A stretch of 64,000 nt of DNA, from NCBI GenBank assembly GCA_945952465.1, contig CAMFIB010000001.1, positions 1,240,001 to 1,304,000 of the forward strand, read 5' to 3'. The first letter of the stretch is position 1. Every line of letters begins with the position of its first letter. Origin of the DNA: an uncultured Pseudomonadota bacterium. GTDB lineage: Bacteria; Pseudomonadota; Gammaproteobacteria; Burkholderiales; Burkholderiaceae_C. Of this stretch, positions 46,702 through 57,383 are shown piece after piece. The notes under the pieces are model-generated. The model had not been told where the DNA came from and did not search any database. It was given only the letters and a program-made list of their open reading frames with translations. Both the position numbers and the translations under genes were made by a program.

Positions 46702-47109
46702 TCAACAGCAGTGCAATGCCGCGATCAGCGGGCAGGACACATTGCCATGGTGCGCGTCGCATTCACCCACCAATTTCGACAATGCCGCCTCAATCCGTGT
46801 GAGGTCCACCAGGCGGGCGCGCACATCGGCCAGCCGCAGCGAGGCCAGCTCCGCCGCCTCATTGCAATGGGTGCCGTCCTCAAGTTTCAGAAGCTGGCCG
46901 ATTTCATCCAGGCTGAACCCCAGGCGCTGGGCTGACTTCACGAACTTCACCCGCGCCACATCTGCCGGCCCGTAGCGGCGGATGCGGCCGTAGGCCCGCT
47001 CCGGCTGGGGCAACAAGCCCTTGAGCTGATAGAACCGGATCGTCTCCACATTGACTGTGGCCGCCTTGGCAAAGGCGCCGATGGTCAGATTGTCCGAGGC
47101 GCTTTCCAT
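46702..47109 (-). CDS. merR: Mercury-responsive regulator MerR
   Basis: A 135-residue MerR closely resembling that of Tn501/Tn21: [40 protein letters not shown] and [19 protein letters not shown]. The three Hg(II)-binding cysteines are Cys82, Cys117 and Cys126. It is divergent from merTPA and would repress, then activate, their promoter. The C-terminus (ALHCC) differs from Tn501. Confidence 0.96.
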   Translation of the reverse strand: MESASDNLTIGAFAKAATVNVETIRFYQLKGLLPQPERAYGRIRRYGPADVARVKFVKSAQRLGFSLDEIGQLLKLEDGTHCNEAAELASLRLADVRARLVDLTRIEAALSKLVGECDAHHGNVSCPLIAALHCC

Positions 47110-47114
47110 GACGC

Positions 47115-47145
47115 TTGACTCCGTAGTTGACTACGGAAGTAACCT
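47115..47145 (+). promoter_or_regulatory. mer operator-promoter
   Basis: TTGACT (47115-47120), a 19-base spacer and TAACCT (47140-47145) match the long-spaced mer promoter of Tn21/Tn501. The dyad CCGTAG-TTGA-CTACGG in the spacer is the MerR site. MerR with Hg(II) twists this DNA to bring the boxes into line. Confidence 0.92.
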
Positions 47146-47180
47146 TACAGCATCAAGCGAAGTCCCGGAAGGAAAACCAT

Positions 47181-47531
47181 ATGTCGGAACCCAAGAGCGG
47201 GCGTGGCGCCCTGGCCGCTGGCGGCCTCGCCGCCATTCTTGCGTCGGCCTGTTGCCTCGGCCCCCTCATCTTGGTCTTGCTCGGTTTCTCGGGCGCCTGG
47301 ATCGCCAACCTGGCCGTGTTGGAACCCTACCGGCCGATTTTCATCGGCGCGGCCCTGATGGCGCTGTTTTTCGCCTGGCGCAGCATCTTCCGGCCGGTTC
47401 ACGCCTGCAAGCCGGATGAGGTCTGCGCCGTGCCCCGCGTGCGGACGGCCTACAAGATCATTTTCTGGATCGTGGTCGCGCTGGTCTTGATTGCCCTCGC
47501 TTTTCCGTACGTCCTGCCGTTGTTCTATTGA
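47181..47531 (+). CDS. merT: Mercuric transport protein MerT
   Basis: A 116-residue inner-membrane Hg(II) importer with three helices. Cys24-Cys25 in ASACCLGPL lie in the first helix, and Cys76 and Cys82 lie in HACKPDEVC on the cytoplasmic loop, as in Tn501. The start 47181 follows AAGGAAA. It hands mercury from MerP to MerA. Confidence 0.96.
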   Translation: MSEPKSGRGALAAGGLAAILASACCLGPLILVLLGFSGAWIANLAVLEPYRPIFIGAALMALFFAWRSIFRPVHACKPDEVCAVPRVRTAYKIIFWIVVALVLIALAFPYVLPLFY

Positions 47532-47543
47532 GAGGAATCCACC

Positions 47544-49522
<1,979 letters not shown>

Positions 49523-49585
49523 CGTCATCTCTTGCTGAGCGCGATTTTTTCCAGGAGTCACGCTCGGCAGTGACGCCGGCTTGTT

Positions 49586-51535
49586 TCACGCGGGCCGGGG
49601 ATTTCGCGCCTTCACGGCGTTCATGGCAAAGCCTGCCAGAGCAACGGCAAGCACCACGGCTTGCGCAATGGCGGTTTCCGCTGACGGATAGATGCCAAGC
49701 ACTTCGATGCGCGGCCAATGGATCGGGCTGGCGCTCAACCGGCCGGCCTCCTGGAGGCCGGCAACCCCCTTGCCGGCGAGCACGACCGCGAGCACCGCTA
49801 CCAGGATCGAGCTGAGACTGAAGAATTTGCCGATCGGCATGCGGGCGCTGGTGCGCAGCATGAACCATGCGAGGACGGCCAGAACGGCCACTCCGCCCAC
49901 CAATCCACCGAGCAGGGCTCCATTGTTGCCGTCGCCGGCCAGGGCCGAATAGAAAAGCACCGTCTCGAAAACTTCGCGGTAGACCGCAATGAACGACAAG
50001 GCGAACAATGCCCATGCCGAACGCCGCGTCATGGCTGCGGAGAGTTTTTCCTTCAGGTAGGCCTGCCACTTGCCCGCCGTGCTTTTCTGGTGCATCCAGA
50101 GCCCGACGCTCAGCAGCACAACGGCCGCAAACAGGGATGAAACCCCCTCGGTCACCTCACGGCTTGCGCCGCTGATGCTCACGAAGTAGGTGGCCACCGC
50201 CCAGGTCAGGCCACCGCAAGCCAGTGCGGCCATCCAGCCGCCATGCACATAGCCCAGCACATCGCGCCGTTCTGCCTTCTTCAGGAAGGCCAGCATGCCC
50301 ACGACGATCAACAGCGCTTCAACCCCTTCGCGCAGCAGGATGGTGAGGGAGGCGATGAACGTGGTCAGCGGGTCTGCCTTGTCCGCGCCGAGTTCGGCGT
50401 CCACCTGGGCAAAGAGATAGTCCAGCTTCTGCGCCGTGGCATCGGCTTGTTCCAGTTTCCCGCCGGCGAGCGCGCCGCGATAGGCCAGCATGGCGTTTTC
50501 GACTTCCGTGAGAAGTGTCTGGTTGCGTGCGCGCAATGCCGGCTCCAGAGGCTCAAATCCATCCAGGTAGGCCGACAGGCCCAGGCGCGTTGCGCTGGCC
50601 CGGTCGCCCGCGCGCGCCGCGGCAAGGCTCTCCTGAAGGCGTGTGCGGGCCAAGGCCAGTCCGCCCGAGCCGCTCGCGGCAGCGGTGACTTCCGGGTGGC
50701 GGCGAACATAGGCGGTGAGGTCGCGGGCTGCGTCCGGGGGCATCCGCTCGGACAAGGCGGCTTCGGTCAAGGTGGCGGCAGCAGCCAGGTCGGGAAAGAC
50801 AGCCTTGGCGCTGGCGTCTCGCCCCCAGGACTGTTCGCCGCGTGCGCGCATGGCATCGTCATGCGACAGTGTGCCGGCGAAAAATGCCAATGCCCACCGA
50901 TCCTCGTCGGAGAGCGTGGCGAAGCTGGGCATCGACGTGCTGGTCACGCCTTGAGAAATGACCTGGTACAGCGCGAGCACGCTGCGCGAACGGGCACGAT
51001 CACGATCGGTGAAGGCGATCGGCGGCGGTTCGAGCTTGGCGCCGAGCGGGCCGTCGCCTGCACCGGTTGCCCCGTGGCATGCCGCGCAGTTGGCTTCAAA
51101 CAGCACCTTGGCGCGTGCGAGATCCGGCGGCTGGGTCGGCGAGAGCGGAAACGGATAGGCTTTGACCAGCGCTGCGGCCAGCGAATGGGCGCTGTCGGCC
51201 ACGGCCTTGGCGTCCGCCTTTGCGGCGATGAGGTCTCCGAGCGCTTTGGCCTGCCGCTGCAACTCGGGCAGCGCCGCAGTGCTCGGCAGTGCGGCAAGCT
51301 GCTGTGCGGCGGTTGCCGCGAACTCCTTCATCTCCTCGTACTCGCTGGCACTTTGAATCTGGCCGTTGCTCACCGCGCCGCCGTAGTCAACCGCGAGGTA
51401 GTCCAGCAATTGCCAGGTCTGCTTGGCCTGGTCGCTGGCGGCAGGGGCGGCAGCCCAGGCGGGAGAAGCCGACCAGAGTGCGAACAACGCGGCTATTGCC
51501 AGGAATCGCCTGGCGCAAAGAGAAAGCATTTTCAT
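49586..51535 (-). CDS. FTR1-family permease with cytochrome c domain (PbrT-like)
   Basis: A 649-residue protein. A signal sequence comes first. A cytochrome c domain follows with the heme motif CAACH at 150-154. The C-terminal FTR1 permease has seven or so helices and the two iron motifs REGVE (402-406) and REVFE (520-524). In Cupriavidus metallidurans such a protein is PbrT, a putative lead importer. A Fur-like box upstream here suggests iron uptake instead or as well. It ends convergent to merA, 63 bases away. Confidence 0.87.
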   Translation of the reverse strand: MKMLSLCARRFLAIAALFALWSASPAWAAAPAASDQAKQTWQLLDYLAVDYGGAVSNGQIQSASEYEEMKEFAATAAQQLAALPSTAALPELQRQAKALGDLIAAKADAKAVADSAHSLAAALVKAYPFPLSPTQPPDLARAKVLFEANCAACHGATGAGDGPLGAKLEPPPIAFTDRDRARSRSVLALYQVISQGVTSTSMPSFATLSDEDRWALAFFAGTLSHDDAMRARGEQSWGRDASAKAVFPDLAAAATLTEAALSERMPPDAARDLTAYVRRHPEVTAAASGSGGLALARTRLQESLAAARAGDRASATRLGLSAYLDGFEPLEPALRARNQTLLTEVENAMLAYRGALAGGKLEQADATAQKLDYLFAQVDAELGADKADPLTTFIASLTILLREGVEALLIVVGMLAFLKKAERRDVLGYVHGGWMAALACGGLTWAVATYFVSISGASREVTEGVSSLFAAVVLLSVGLWMHQKSTAGKWQAYLKEKLSAAMTRRSAWALFALSFIAVYREVFETVLFYSALAGDGNNGALLGGLVGGVAVLAVLAWFMLRTSARMPIGKFFSLSSILVAVLAVVLAGKGVAGLQEAGRLSASPIHWPRIEVLGIYPSAETAIAQAVVLAVALAGFAMNAVKARNPRPA

Positions 51536-51544
51536 GATGTATAA

Positions 51545-51567
51545 ATGTTATTGATTCTCATTTTATC
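51545..51567. promoter_or_regulatory. Fur-box-like site before the FTR1-family gene
   Basis: On the minus strand GATAAAATGAGAATCAATAA precedes the start of the permease gene by 10-32 bases. AATGAGAATC is the core of many Fur boxes. No MerR-type dyad is seen here, so this gene may not belong to the lead regulon. Confidence 0.6.
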
Positions 51568-51766
51568 GATGACTCGGACCACTGGGCGTTGCACGATGCA
51601 GTGCGAGCGAAGGTTCTAAAACGAAGATTTGCCTGTTGCCGGCGAAAAATGATGGGGCTAACTACGCCGCGCACCTTTCGCTGCACGTATGGCCCTGCGC
51701 CACGGCCTGTTGTGCAGAAGGCCTTCAACAGCGTCCACATGGGTCGTCGTCATCGCCAGTGAAAGG

Positions 51767-52570
51767 TTACGTGGCGACCGCTACCAAGATTAGCGTTCCC
51801 AGTGCAATGCGATACCACGCAAAAACTCCAAATCCATGTCCGGTCAAATAACGCATCAGAAGGCGTATCGCAAGCAGCGCAAATGCGAAAGAAGCAATGA
51901 AACCCATTGCAAAAACGCCGATGTCGTCGCTCGACAATGCGCCCCAGTGCTTGAAGAGGTTGTATACCGAGGCGGCCCCCAAGATTGGAATGCCGAGGAA
52001 AAACGAAAACTCCGTCGCAGCCTGCCGCGAAGCCCCGAACCATAGCCCGCCGATAATCGTCGCGCCTGAGCGCGAAGTACCCGGCCAGAGCGCAAGGCAC
52101 TGCACGAAACCAATCTTCAGTGCGTCGATTCGGCTGATCTGTTCGGCACGCTCAGCCTTCACTTGCACGGGGCGTCGCTCAGCCCACAGGATCGCGATGC
52201 CACCGACAACGAGTGCGACGGCCACCGGCCCCGGACTGAAAAGCAGCCTCTGCACATGAGATCCAATCAGCAGTCCGAGCACTGCCGCGGGCATAAATGC
52301 AATGGCAAGGTTCACTAAAAACCGGCGGGAGCCTTGGTCGGCATGCGCTGAGACAACAACGCTTGCCAGACGAGCCCTATATTCCCAGATGACCGCGAGC
52401 ATCGCGCCGAACTGGATGAACACTTCAAAGACGTCGCGCTTCTCTTTCGCAAGGAATGAGAGCGCATTGCCCGCTAGGATCAAATGCCCCGTCGAGGAGA
52501 CTGGCAAGAATTCCGTGATGCCTTCGACGACGCCCATCATTAGCGTCTTGAGAACGAGTTCAGCGTGCAT
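51767..52570 (-). CDS. uppP: Undecaprenyl-diphosphatase (PbrB/BacA-like)
   Basis: A 267-residue membrane phosphatase. VVEGITEFLPVSSTGHLILAG and LWPGTSRSGATIIGG are the catalytic regions. In lead operons a phosphatase of this kind (PbrB) is thought to release phosphate that precipitates exported Pb(II). It stands downstream of the ATPase and lspA genes on the same strand. The normal role in cell-wall lipid recycling also applies. Confidence 0.93.
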   Translation of the reverse strand: MHAELVLKTLMMGVVEGITEFLPVSSTGHLILAGNALSFLAKEKRDVFEVFIQFGAMLAVIWEYRARLASVVVSAHADQGSRRFLVNLAIAFMPAAVLGLLIGSHVQRLLFSPGPVAVALVVGGIAILWAERRPVQVKAERAEQISRIDALKIGFVQCLALWPGTSRSGATIIGGLWFGASRQAATEFSFFLGIPILGAASVYNLFKHWGALSSDDIGVFAMGFIASFAFALLAIRLLMRYLTGHGFGVFAWYRIALGTLILVAVAT

Positions 52571-52657
52571 TTGCAGGCGGCAGTGGTAGCGCCGAGTGGG
52601 ACATCGGTTTCTCCGAAGCCGTGCTCACGGCTCCGCATGTGTCAATGAAAATCTGGA

Positions 52658-53164
52658 TCATCGTGCTGGCGAATGGGAATCTGCGCCGTTTCGGCCGCGG
52701 CCGCGAAACGCGGCGATCAGCAGAAGCCCCGCTCCCAGGGTGATGCCAACGTCGGCTGCATTGAACGCAGGCCAGTGCCAATCGCCCCAATGAAAATCGA
52801 GCCAGTCCACCACGGCCCCATGCCGCACTCGATCAAGAACATTGCCGAGCGCGCCGCCGAGAATTGCTGCATAGCCCACGGCCTCAGGTGTTGCAGTCTT
52901 CTCGCGGGCAATGAGCCAGGTGAGAAAGGCAGAAGCAGCGACGCCAATAACAATAAAAAAGCCGCGTTGCCACCCACCCGCCTGCGCCAAGAAGCTGAAG
53001 GCCGCGCCTGGATTCAGCCAATGCCCGATGTTGAACCATGGCGTGATTTCATGGGAGCCATACAAGGGAATCCACGCGACGATGGCCGCCTTGGTCGCTA
53101 CGTCGGCGGCAAGCACCGTCACGGCCAACAGGTACATCCGCAAGACAGCCCTATCAATGGCCAT
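52658..53164 (-). CDS. lspA: Lipoprotein signal peptidase (PbrC/LspA-like)
   Basis: A 168-residue signal peptidase II with four helices. The catalytic aspartates are in GGALGNVLDRVRHGAVVDWL and FNAADVGITLG. LNPGAAFSFLA is also conserved. Start 53164 overlaps the ATPase stop by 11 bases. In C. metallidurans the partner in the pbr operon matures other Pbr proteins. It is a second copy besides the expected housekeeping gene. Confidence 0.94.
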   Translation of the reverse strand: MAIDRAVLRMYLLAVTVLAADVATKAAIVAWIPLYGSHEITPWFNIGHWLNPGAAFSFLAQAGGWQRGFFIVIGVAASAFLTWLIAREKTATPEAVGYAAILGGALGNVLDRVRHGAVVDWLDFHWGDWHWPAFNAADVGITLGAGLLLIAAFRGRGRNGADSHSPAR

Positions 53165-56081
53165 GTGGCTTGATGTCCTCAGACGACCGCAGCAAGCGCA
53201 TCCCATTGAAAACGACCGCCAGACTGGCACCCATGTCGGCCAGAATCGCCAGCCACAGACTTGCATGTCCAGTAAAGGCCAAGGCCATGAACACCGCCTT
53301 TGTTCCAAGCGCAAAGACGATGTTGGCCGTCAGGATGCCGGCTACGCGCTGTGACAGCCGGATGAACTCTGGAAGCTTGCGCAGGTTGTCCTGCATCAAT
53401 GCGACGTCGGCCGTTTCGATTGCCGTGTCGGTGCCAGCTGCGCCCATTGCGAAGCCTATGCTCGACTTGGCCAATGCCGGTGCGTCGTTGACGCCGTCGC
53501 CCACCATGCCGACTGGCCCGCGTGAGAGCAGTTCTTCGATTGCCTGCAGCTTGTCCTGCGGCAGCAACTCGCCCTTGGCGCTGGTGATGCCGACCTGGGC
53601 AGCCACGGCTTGCGCGGTTTTCGCGTTATCGCCAGTCAACATGACTGGTTCGATTCCCAGCGACTTGAGTTCGGCGATCGCTTGCCGGCTGGTGTCGCGC
53701 ACTGTGTCGGCCACGGCCAGCAGGGCGAGTACTTGCTGGTCCGTGGCGAGGAGCACAACGGTCTTGGCCTGGTACTCCAACGCATCGAGCTGAGTCTCGA
53801 CCTCAAGTGTTGAAAGTCCCAGCTCTTTGATCAGCCGGTGGTTGCCGACGTAATAGACATCTCCATCGACGTTGCCTTTGACGCCGCGTCCAGGGATCGC
53901 CTCGAACTTGTCCACCTGGGCATGCGGTTGGTTGTAGCCCGCCACGATGGCGGTGGCCACAGGATGCTCCGACAGAGCATCGATGCTCGCTGCAATGCGC
54001 AGAACTTCTTCCTTCGGCAGGCCGCGCAGCGATATGACATCGGTCAGTGCGGGGCGCCCATGGGTCAGGGTCCCGGTCTTGTCCAGGGCCACCGATTTCA
54101 GGTGCCGCCCTTGTTCGAGGTAAAGACCGCCCTTGACCAGGATGCCTCGGCGTGCGGCAGCTGCCAGGCCGCTGACCACGGTAACCGGCGTGGAGATCAC
54201 CAATGCGCAGGGGCAGGCAATGACCAGCATCACCAGCGCCTTGTAGACCCATTCGAACCAGGGCTGCCCGAAAGCGAGCGGAGGAATGACCGCCACGGCA
54301 AGGGCAAGCGCAAACACCGCGGGTGTATAGATGCCGGCGAACTTGTCCACGAAGCGTTGCGTGGGCGCGCGTTGTCCCTGCGCTTCCTGGACCGATCGTG
54401 CAATGCGGTCGAGGGTGGTTTCGCCCTTGCGCGAGGTAACGCGGAACTCCAGCGTGCCGCGCTCGTTGATGGTGCCGGCGAAGACCGTGGCACCGGCGGT
54501 CTTCTCCACCGGCATGCTTTCGCCGGTGATCGGCGCCTGGTTCACCGACGACTGTCCCGCGACGACTTCGCCATCCAGTGCGATGCGTTCGCCCGGACGC
54601 ACCCGCACAACACTTCCGAGTGGCACGGTATCCGCCTTGACCTCGCGCCATTGACCGTCGGGCTGGCGCACCAATGCGTTCTCTGGCGCCAGGTCCATCA
54701 GCTTGCGGATGGCATTGCGGGCCCGATCCAGGCTCAAGGCCTCGATCATCTCGGCGATGCCGAAGAGCCAGATGACCACCGCCGCCTCGGGCCACTGGCC
54801 GATCAGCGCCGCGCCGATGACGGCGACCGTCATCAACAGGTTCATGTTCAGCGAACGCGTCTTCAGCGCGATCCAGCCCTTCTTGAGGGTCTCGACCCCA
54901 CCCAGGCCGATGGCCGCGAGGCAAGCAAGAATGATGGGCCAGGAGGCCTCGGGAGCACCCGCGAAGACCATGGCCTCCGCGCCGAGCGCCAGCACGCCGG
55001 AGACCGCCATCCGAATCCATTGCCCGCGCGAGATGCCGGTGCCGAACTCACGGGGAGCGGATGGCGCCGGGTCGGAGGCGCTTTGGAGCACTGGAGCCAT
55101 GCCGAGCCGCTCGATCGCGCTGGTCACCGGAGCCAGATCGACAAGCTCGTGGCTCACGGTCAGCGTGCGGCCCATCAGGTTGAAATCCAGGGCCTTCACC
55201 CCAGGCATGCCTTCGAGCGCCTTGCGCAGCAGGCCCTCCTCGGTCGGGCAGTCCATTTTTTCGATCAGGTACACGGCCTGGCCCTGCGGCCCGGTGTCGT
55301 CAGCGTGCTCAATGCTGGCCTTCATGCCTACATCGTTCAGGGCCTTGAGGATCGGCGCGGGGTCGGGCAGACGGTGCTGGACATCGAGCCGTCGCCCCAT
55401 CAGGTCGAAATCCAGCCGTTCGATGCCATCGACCGCACCAAGGCGCTTGCGGATCGTTGCCTCTTCGGTAGGGCAATCCATGTTCGGAATAAGGAAGCGT
55501 GTACCGTTCCCTGTCGCCGGTGCCGGGGTTTGCGACGCCGCCGTGCTGGGGATGAGGGCTTCGACAGCGATTGGCATGCTGCCCGCCGTCTTTTCCACCG
55601 GCTTCATTCCCAGGCCTTCGATGGTCCTGGCAATCGGGGCTGTATCGGTCAGCGAATGGGTCACCGTCAGCGTGTGGGCCTTCAGATCGAAGTCCACCGC
55701 CTGCACGCCCGCCAGTGGCTCCAGCATCGAGCGCAACTGGCGCTCTTCGCTGGGACAGTCCATCTCCTTGATGAAGTAGATGACCTGCTGCGGCGCGGGT
55801 TCCACGACCGCCCGCATGCCGATGTCGTGCAGCGCGCGCAGGATGGCGTTCTGTCCAGCTGGTTCGTGTGTGACCTCAAGGCGGCGACGGGTCAAGTCGA
55901 AAGCCATATCCCGGACGCCATCGACCTGCGCCAAGCGCTTGCGAATCTGAGCCTCCTCGCTGGGGCAATCCATGTTGGCTATCCCGAAGTGGGTCACGAG
56001 TGGCTCAACGGTCGCCGCTGCGCTCATGGCGCTCGCTGAACAGCACGCCGTGGTGCAGGAGGTTTCGGTGTCTGCTTTCAT
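53154..56081 (-). CDS. pbrA: Pb/Cd/Zn P1B-type ATPase with four N-terminal HMA-like repeats
   Basis: A 975-residue efflux ATPase, longer than usual ZntA/CadA (about 730). The N-terminus has Cys9, Cys13 and Cys14. Four ferredoxin-like repeats follow with MDCP(S/T)EE at residues 37, 107, 201 and 276; each has one Cys plus two acidic residues instead of the CxxC pair. The catalytic core has CPC (623-625), DKTGTLTHG (667), SEHP (704) and GDGVNDAP. Specificity for Pb/Cd/Zn comes from the PbrR-type neighbour and the core type. Confidence 0.93.
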   Translation of the reverse strand: MKADTETSCTTACCSASAMSAAATVEPLVTHFGIANMDCPSEEAQIRKRLAQVDGVRDMAFDLTRRRLEVTHEPAGQNAILRALHDIGMRAVVEPAPQQVIYFIKEMDCPSEERQLRSMLEPLAGVQAVDFDLKAHTLTVTHSLTDTAPIARTIEGLGMKPVEKTAGSMPIAVEALIPSTAASQTPAPATGNGTRFLIPNMDCPTEEATIRKRLGAVDGIERLDFDLMGRRLDVQHRLPDPAPILKALNDVGMKASIEHADDTGPQGQAVYLIEKMDCPTEEGLLRKALEGMPGVKALDFNLMGRTLTVSHELVDLAPVTSAIERLGMAPVLQSASDPAPSAPREFGTGISRGQWIRMAVSGVLALGAEAMVFAGAPEASWPIILACLAAIGLGGVETLKKGWIALKTRSLNMNLLMTVAVIGAALIGQWPEAAVVIWLFGIAEMIEALSLDRARNAIRKLMDLAPENALVRQPDGQWREVKADTVPLGSVVRVRPGERIALDGEVVAGQSSVNQAPITGESMPVEKTAGATVFAGTINERGTLEFRVTSRKGETTLDRIARSVQEAQGQRAPTQRFVDKFAGIYTPAVFALALAVAVIPPLAFGQPWFEWVYKALVMLVIACPCALVISTPVTVVSGLAAAARRGILVKGGLYLEQGRHLKSVALDKTGTLTHGRPALTDVISLRGLPKEEVLRIAASIDALSEHPVATAIVAGYNQPHAQVDKFEAIPGRGVKGNVDGDVYYVGNHRLIKELGLSTLEVETQLDALEYQAKTVVLLATDQQVLALLAVADTVRDTSRQAIAELKSLGIEPVMLTGDNAKTAQAVAAQVGITSAKGELLPQDKLQAIEELLSRGPVGMVGDGVNDAPALAKSSIGFAMGAAGTDTAIETADVALMQDNLRKLPEFIRLSQRVAGILTANIVFALGTKAVFMALAFTGHASLWLAILADMGASLAVVFNGMRLLRSSEDIKPHGH

Positions 56082-56219
56082 GGATCGATCCGTTCTTCTT
56101 CAAGAGTCAGGTGGTGAGACGGGCCAGCTTTGCCAGTCTCCGCGCAGGAGAGCCAAAGCGCAGACGCCGACAGCGTTGCGACAGGTGCCGTTCCCCTTGT
56201 GCTTTCATTTACAAGGGCT

Positions 56220-56250
56220 ATTTCACACCTTGGAGTAGCTCCAAGGTCAA
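56220..56250 (-). promoter_or_regulatory. pbrA operator-promoter
   Basis: On the minus strand TTGACC (56245-56250) is followed by a 19-base spacer and TGAAAT (56220-56225). The spacer contains the perfect dyad CTTGGAG-TAG-CTCCAAG, the form of MerR-family sites. The predicted leader before pbrA is about 130 bases, longer than needed. Confidence 0.82.
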
Positions 56251-56292
56251 GCGGCTACGATGCATGTCCTGACAACATGTGAGTGTTCTGCG

Positions 56293-56700
56293 ATGAAAAT
56301 TGGCGAGTTGAGCCACGCCACCGGCGTGGACACCGACACGATCCGGTTCTACGAGAGGACGGGGGTGTTGCCGCCGCCAGCTCGGCAGACCAATGGATAC
56401 CGGGTATACGGGACGGAACACATCGATGGACTGTCCTTTGTCCGCCACTGCCGGGCCTTGGACATTCCTCTGGCCGATGTCAGGCGGCTCCTGAACTTCA
56501 CATCCCGTCCGGATGAGGATTGCGCGGACATCAACCGGCTGGTCGACGAGCAGATTGCGAGGGTGCGTGCCCGCCTGACCAGCTTGAAAGCACTGGAAAG
56601 GCAACTGACGACGCTGCGCGCCCGCTGCTCCGCAGGACATCAAGCGAAAGAGTGCGGCATCCTTGGCGAGCTGGTCTCTGCAGCGCAGCGGGAAGCGTAG
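56293..56700 (+). CDS. pbrR: Pb(II)/Cd(II)-responsive MerR-family regulator
   Basis: A 135-residue MerR-type activator. MKIGELSHATGVDTDTIRFY is the HTH. The metal site uses Cys77, Cys112 and Cys121. The 8-residue gap between the last two is closer to PbrR than to CadR. It is divergent from the ATPase gene and should act at the 19-spaced promoter between them. Start 56293 matches the family start. Confidence 0.93.
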   Translation: MKIGELSHATGVDTDTIRFYERTGVLPPPARQTNGYRVYGTEHIDGLSFVRHCRALDIPLADVRRLLNFTSRPDEDCADINRLVDEQIARVRARLTSLKALERQLTTLRARCSAGHQAKECGILGELVSAAQREA

Positions 56701-56770
56701 TCAAACAGATCTATCGATGGCGCAGGGCAAGACGCCTGTGCGCAAGCACTGGCAGCAGGCGAAGGCTGTG

Positions 56771-56800
56771 TTGACATGCGCCGGCAAGACCGCCTAAACT
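56771..56800 (+). promoter_or_regulatory. Predicted promoter of the broken MerR gene / cus region
   Basis: TTGACA (56771-56776) and TAAACT (56795-56800) are spaced by 18 bases. It precedes the frameshifted regulator by about 60 bases and could drive the genes downstream. Confidence 0.55.
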
Positions 56801-56863
56801 ACGTACCAAACAACAGACATAGAGTCTTTTCGTCGTTCGATCGCCTGAGCCATTCTTTTCCCC

Positions 56864-57383
56864 ATGCCGACCCATGCATTCACCATACGCAAACTCGCCG
56901 ACGCGGCAGGCGTTGGCGTGGAGGCGGTGCGCTATTACCAGCGCGGTGGATTGCTGGCTGCGCCGGATCGCGTGGACGGCGGCTTCCGGCAATTCGGAGG
57001 ACGATGTCCGTCGTCTGCGCTTCATCAAGCGGGCTCAGGCATTGGGGTACTCGCTGGAGGACATCGCCGAACTGATGTCCTTGAGTACCAAGCGTGATCG
57101 GCTGCGCGTGCGGGAAATCACCCGCGAACGCATCGCGGAGATCCGGGAGCGCGTGGCCGACCTGCAGTCGATGGCCTCGGCGCTGGAAAATCTGGCCGAT
57201 TGCTGCGCCAAAGCGCCAGAAGGTTCGGCCTGTTCGATCATCGCCGCGCTGACCGGGGAGCAGGACTTAGATCCGGCCATCGCCGATCCGAGCCTCGTTG
57301 CGCAGGCAAGCGTTGCCGGCCGACGCAGATCCGTGCGGCCGGGCGCTGAAGCCTATCACCGCACTGATGGGGTGGCCGCATGA
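56864..57383 (+). pseudogene. Frameshifted MerR-family regulator
   Basis: The first frame (from ATG 56864) encodes FTIRKLADAAGVGVEAVRYY and GGLLAAPDRVDGGFRQFG, a MerR HTH. The rest is in a different frame: EDDVRRLRFIKRAQALGYSL, EDIAELM, then ADCCAKAPEGSACSIIAALTG. The join lies near 56993-57001, consistent with two lost bases (or one gained). The C-terminal Cys pattern is Hg/Pb-like. Unless the read is wrong, the regulator is dead. It overlaps the next gene by four bases. Confidence 0.82.

Noticed and set aside
49523..49585. merD/merE or transposon inverted repeat after merA
   Set aside because: The 63 bases hold no ORF and no recognisable Tn21/Tn501-type terminal repeat.
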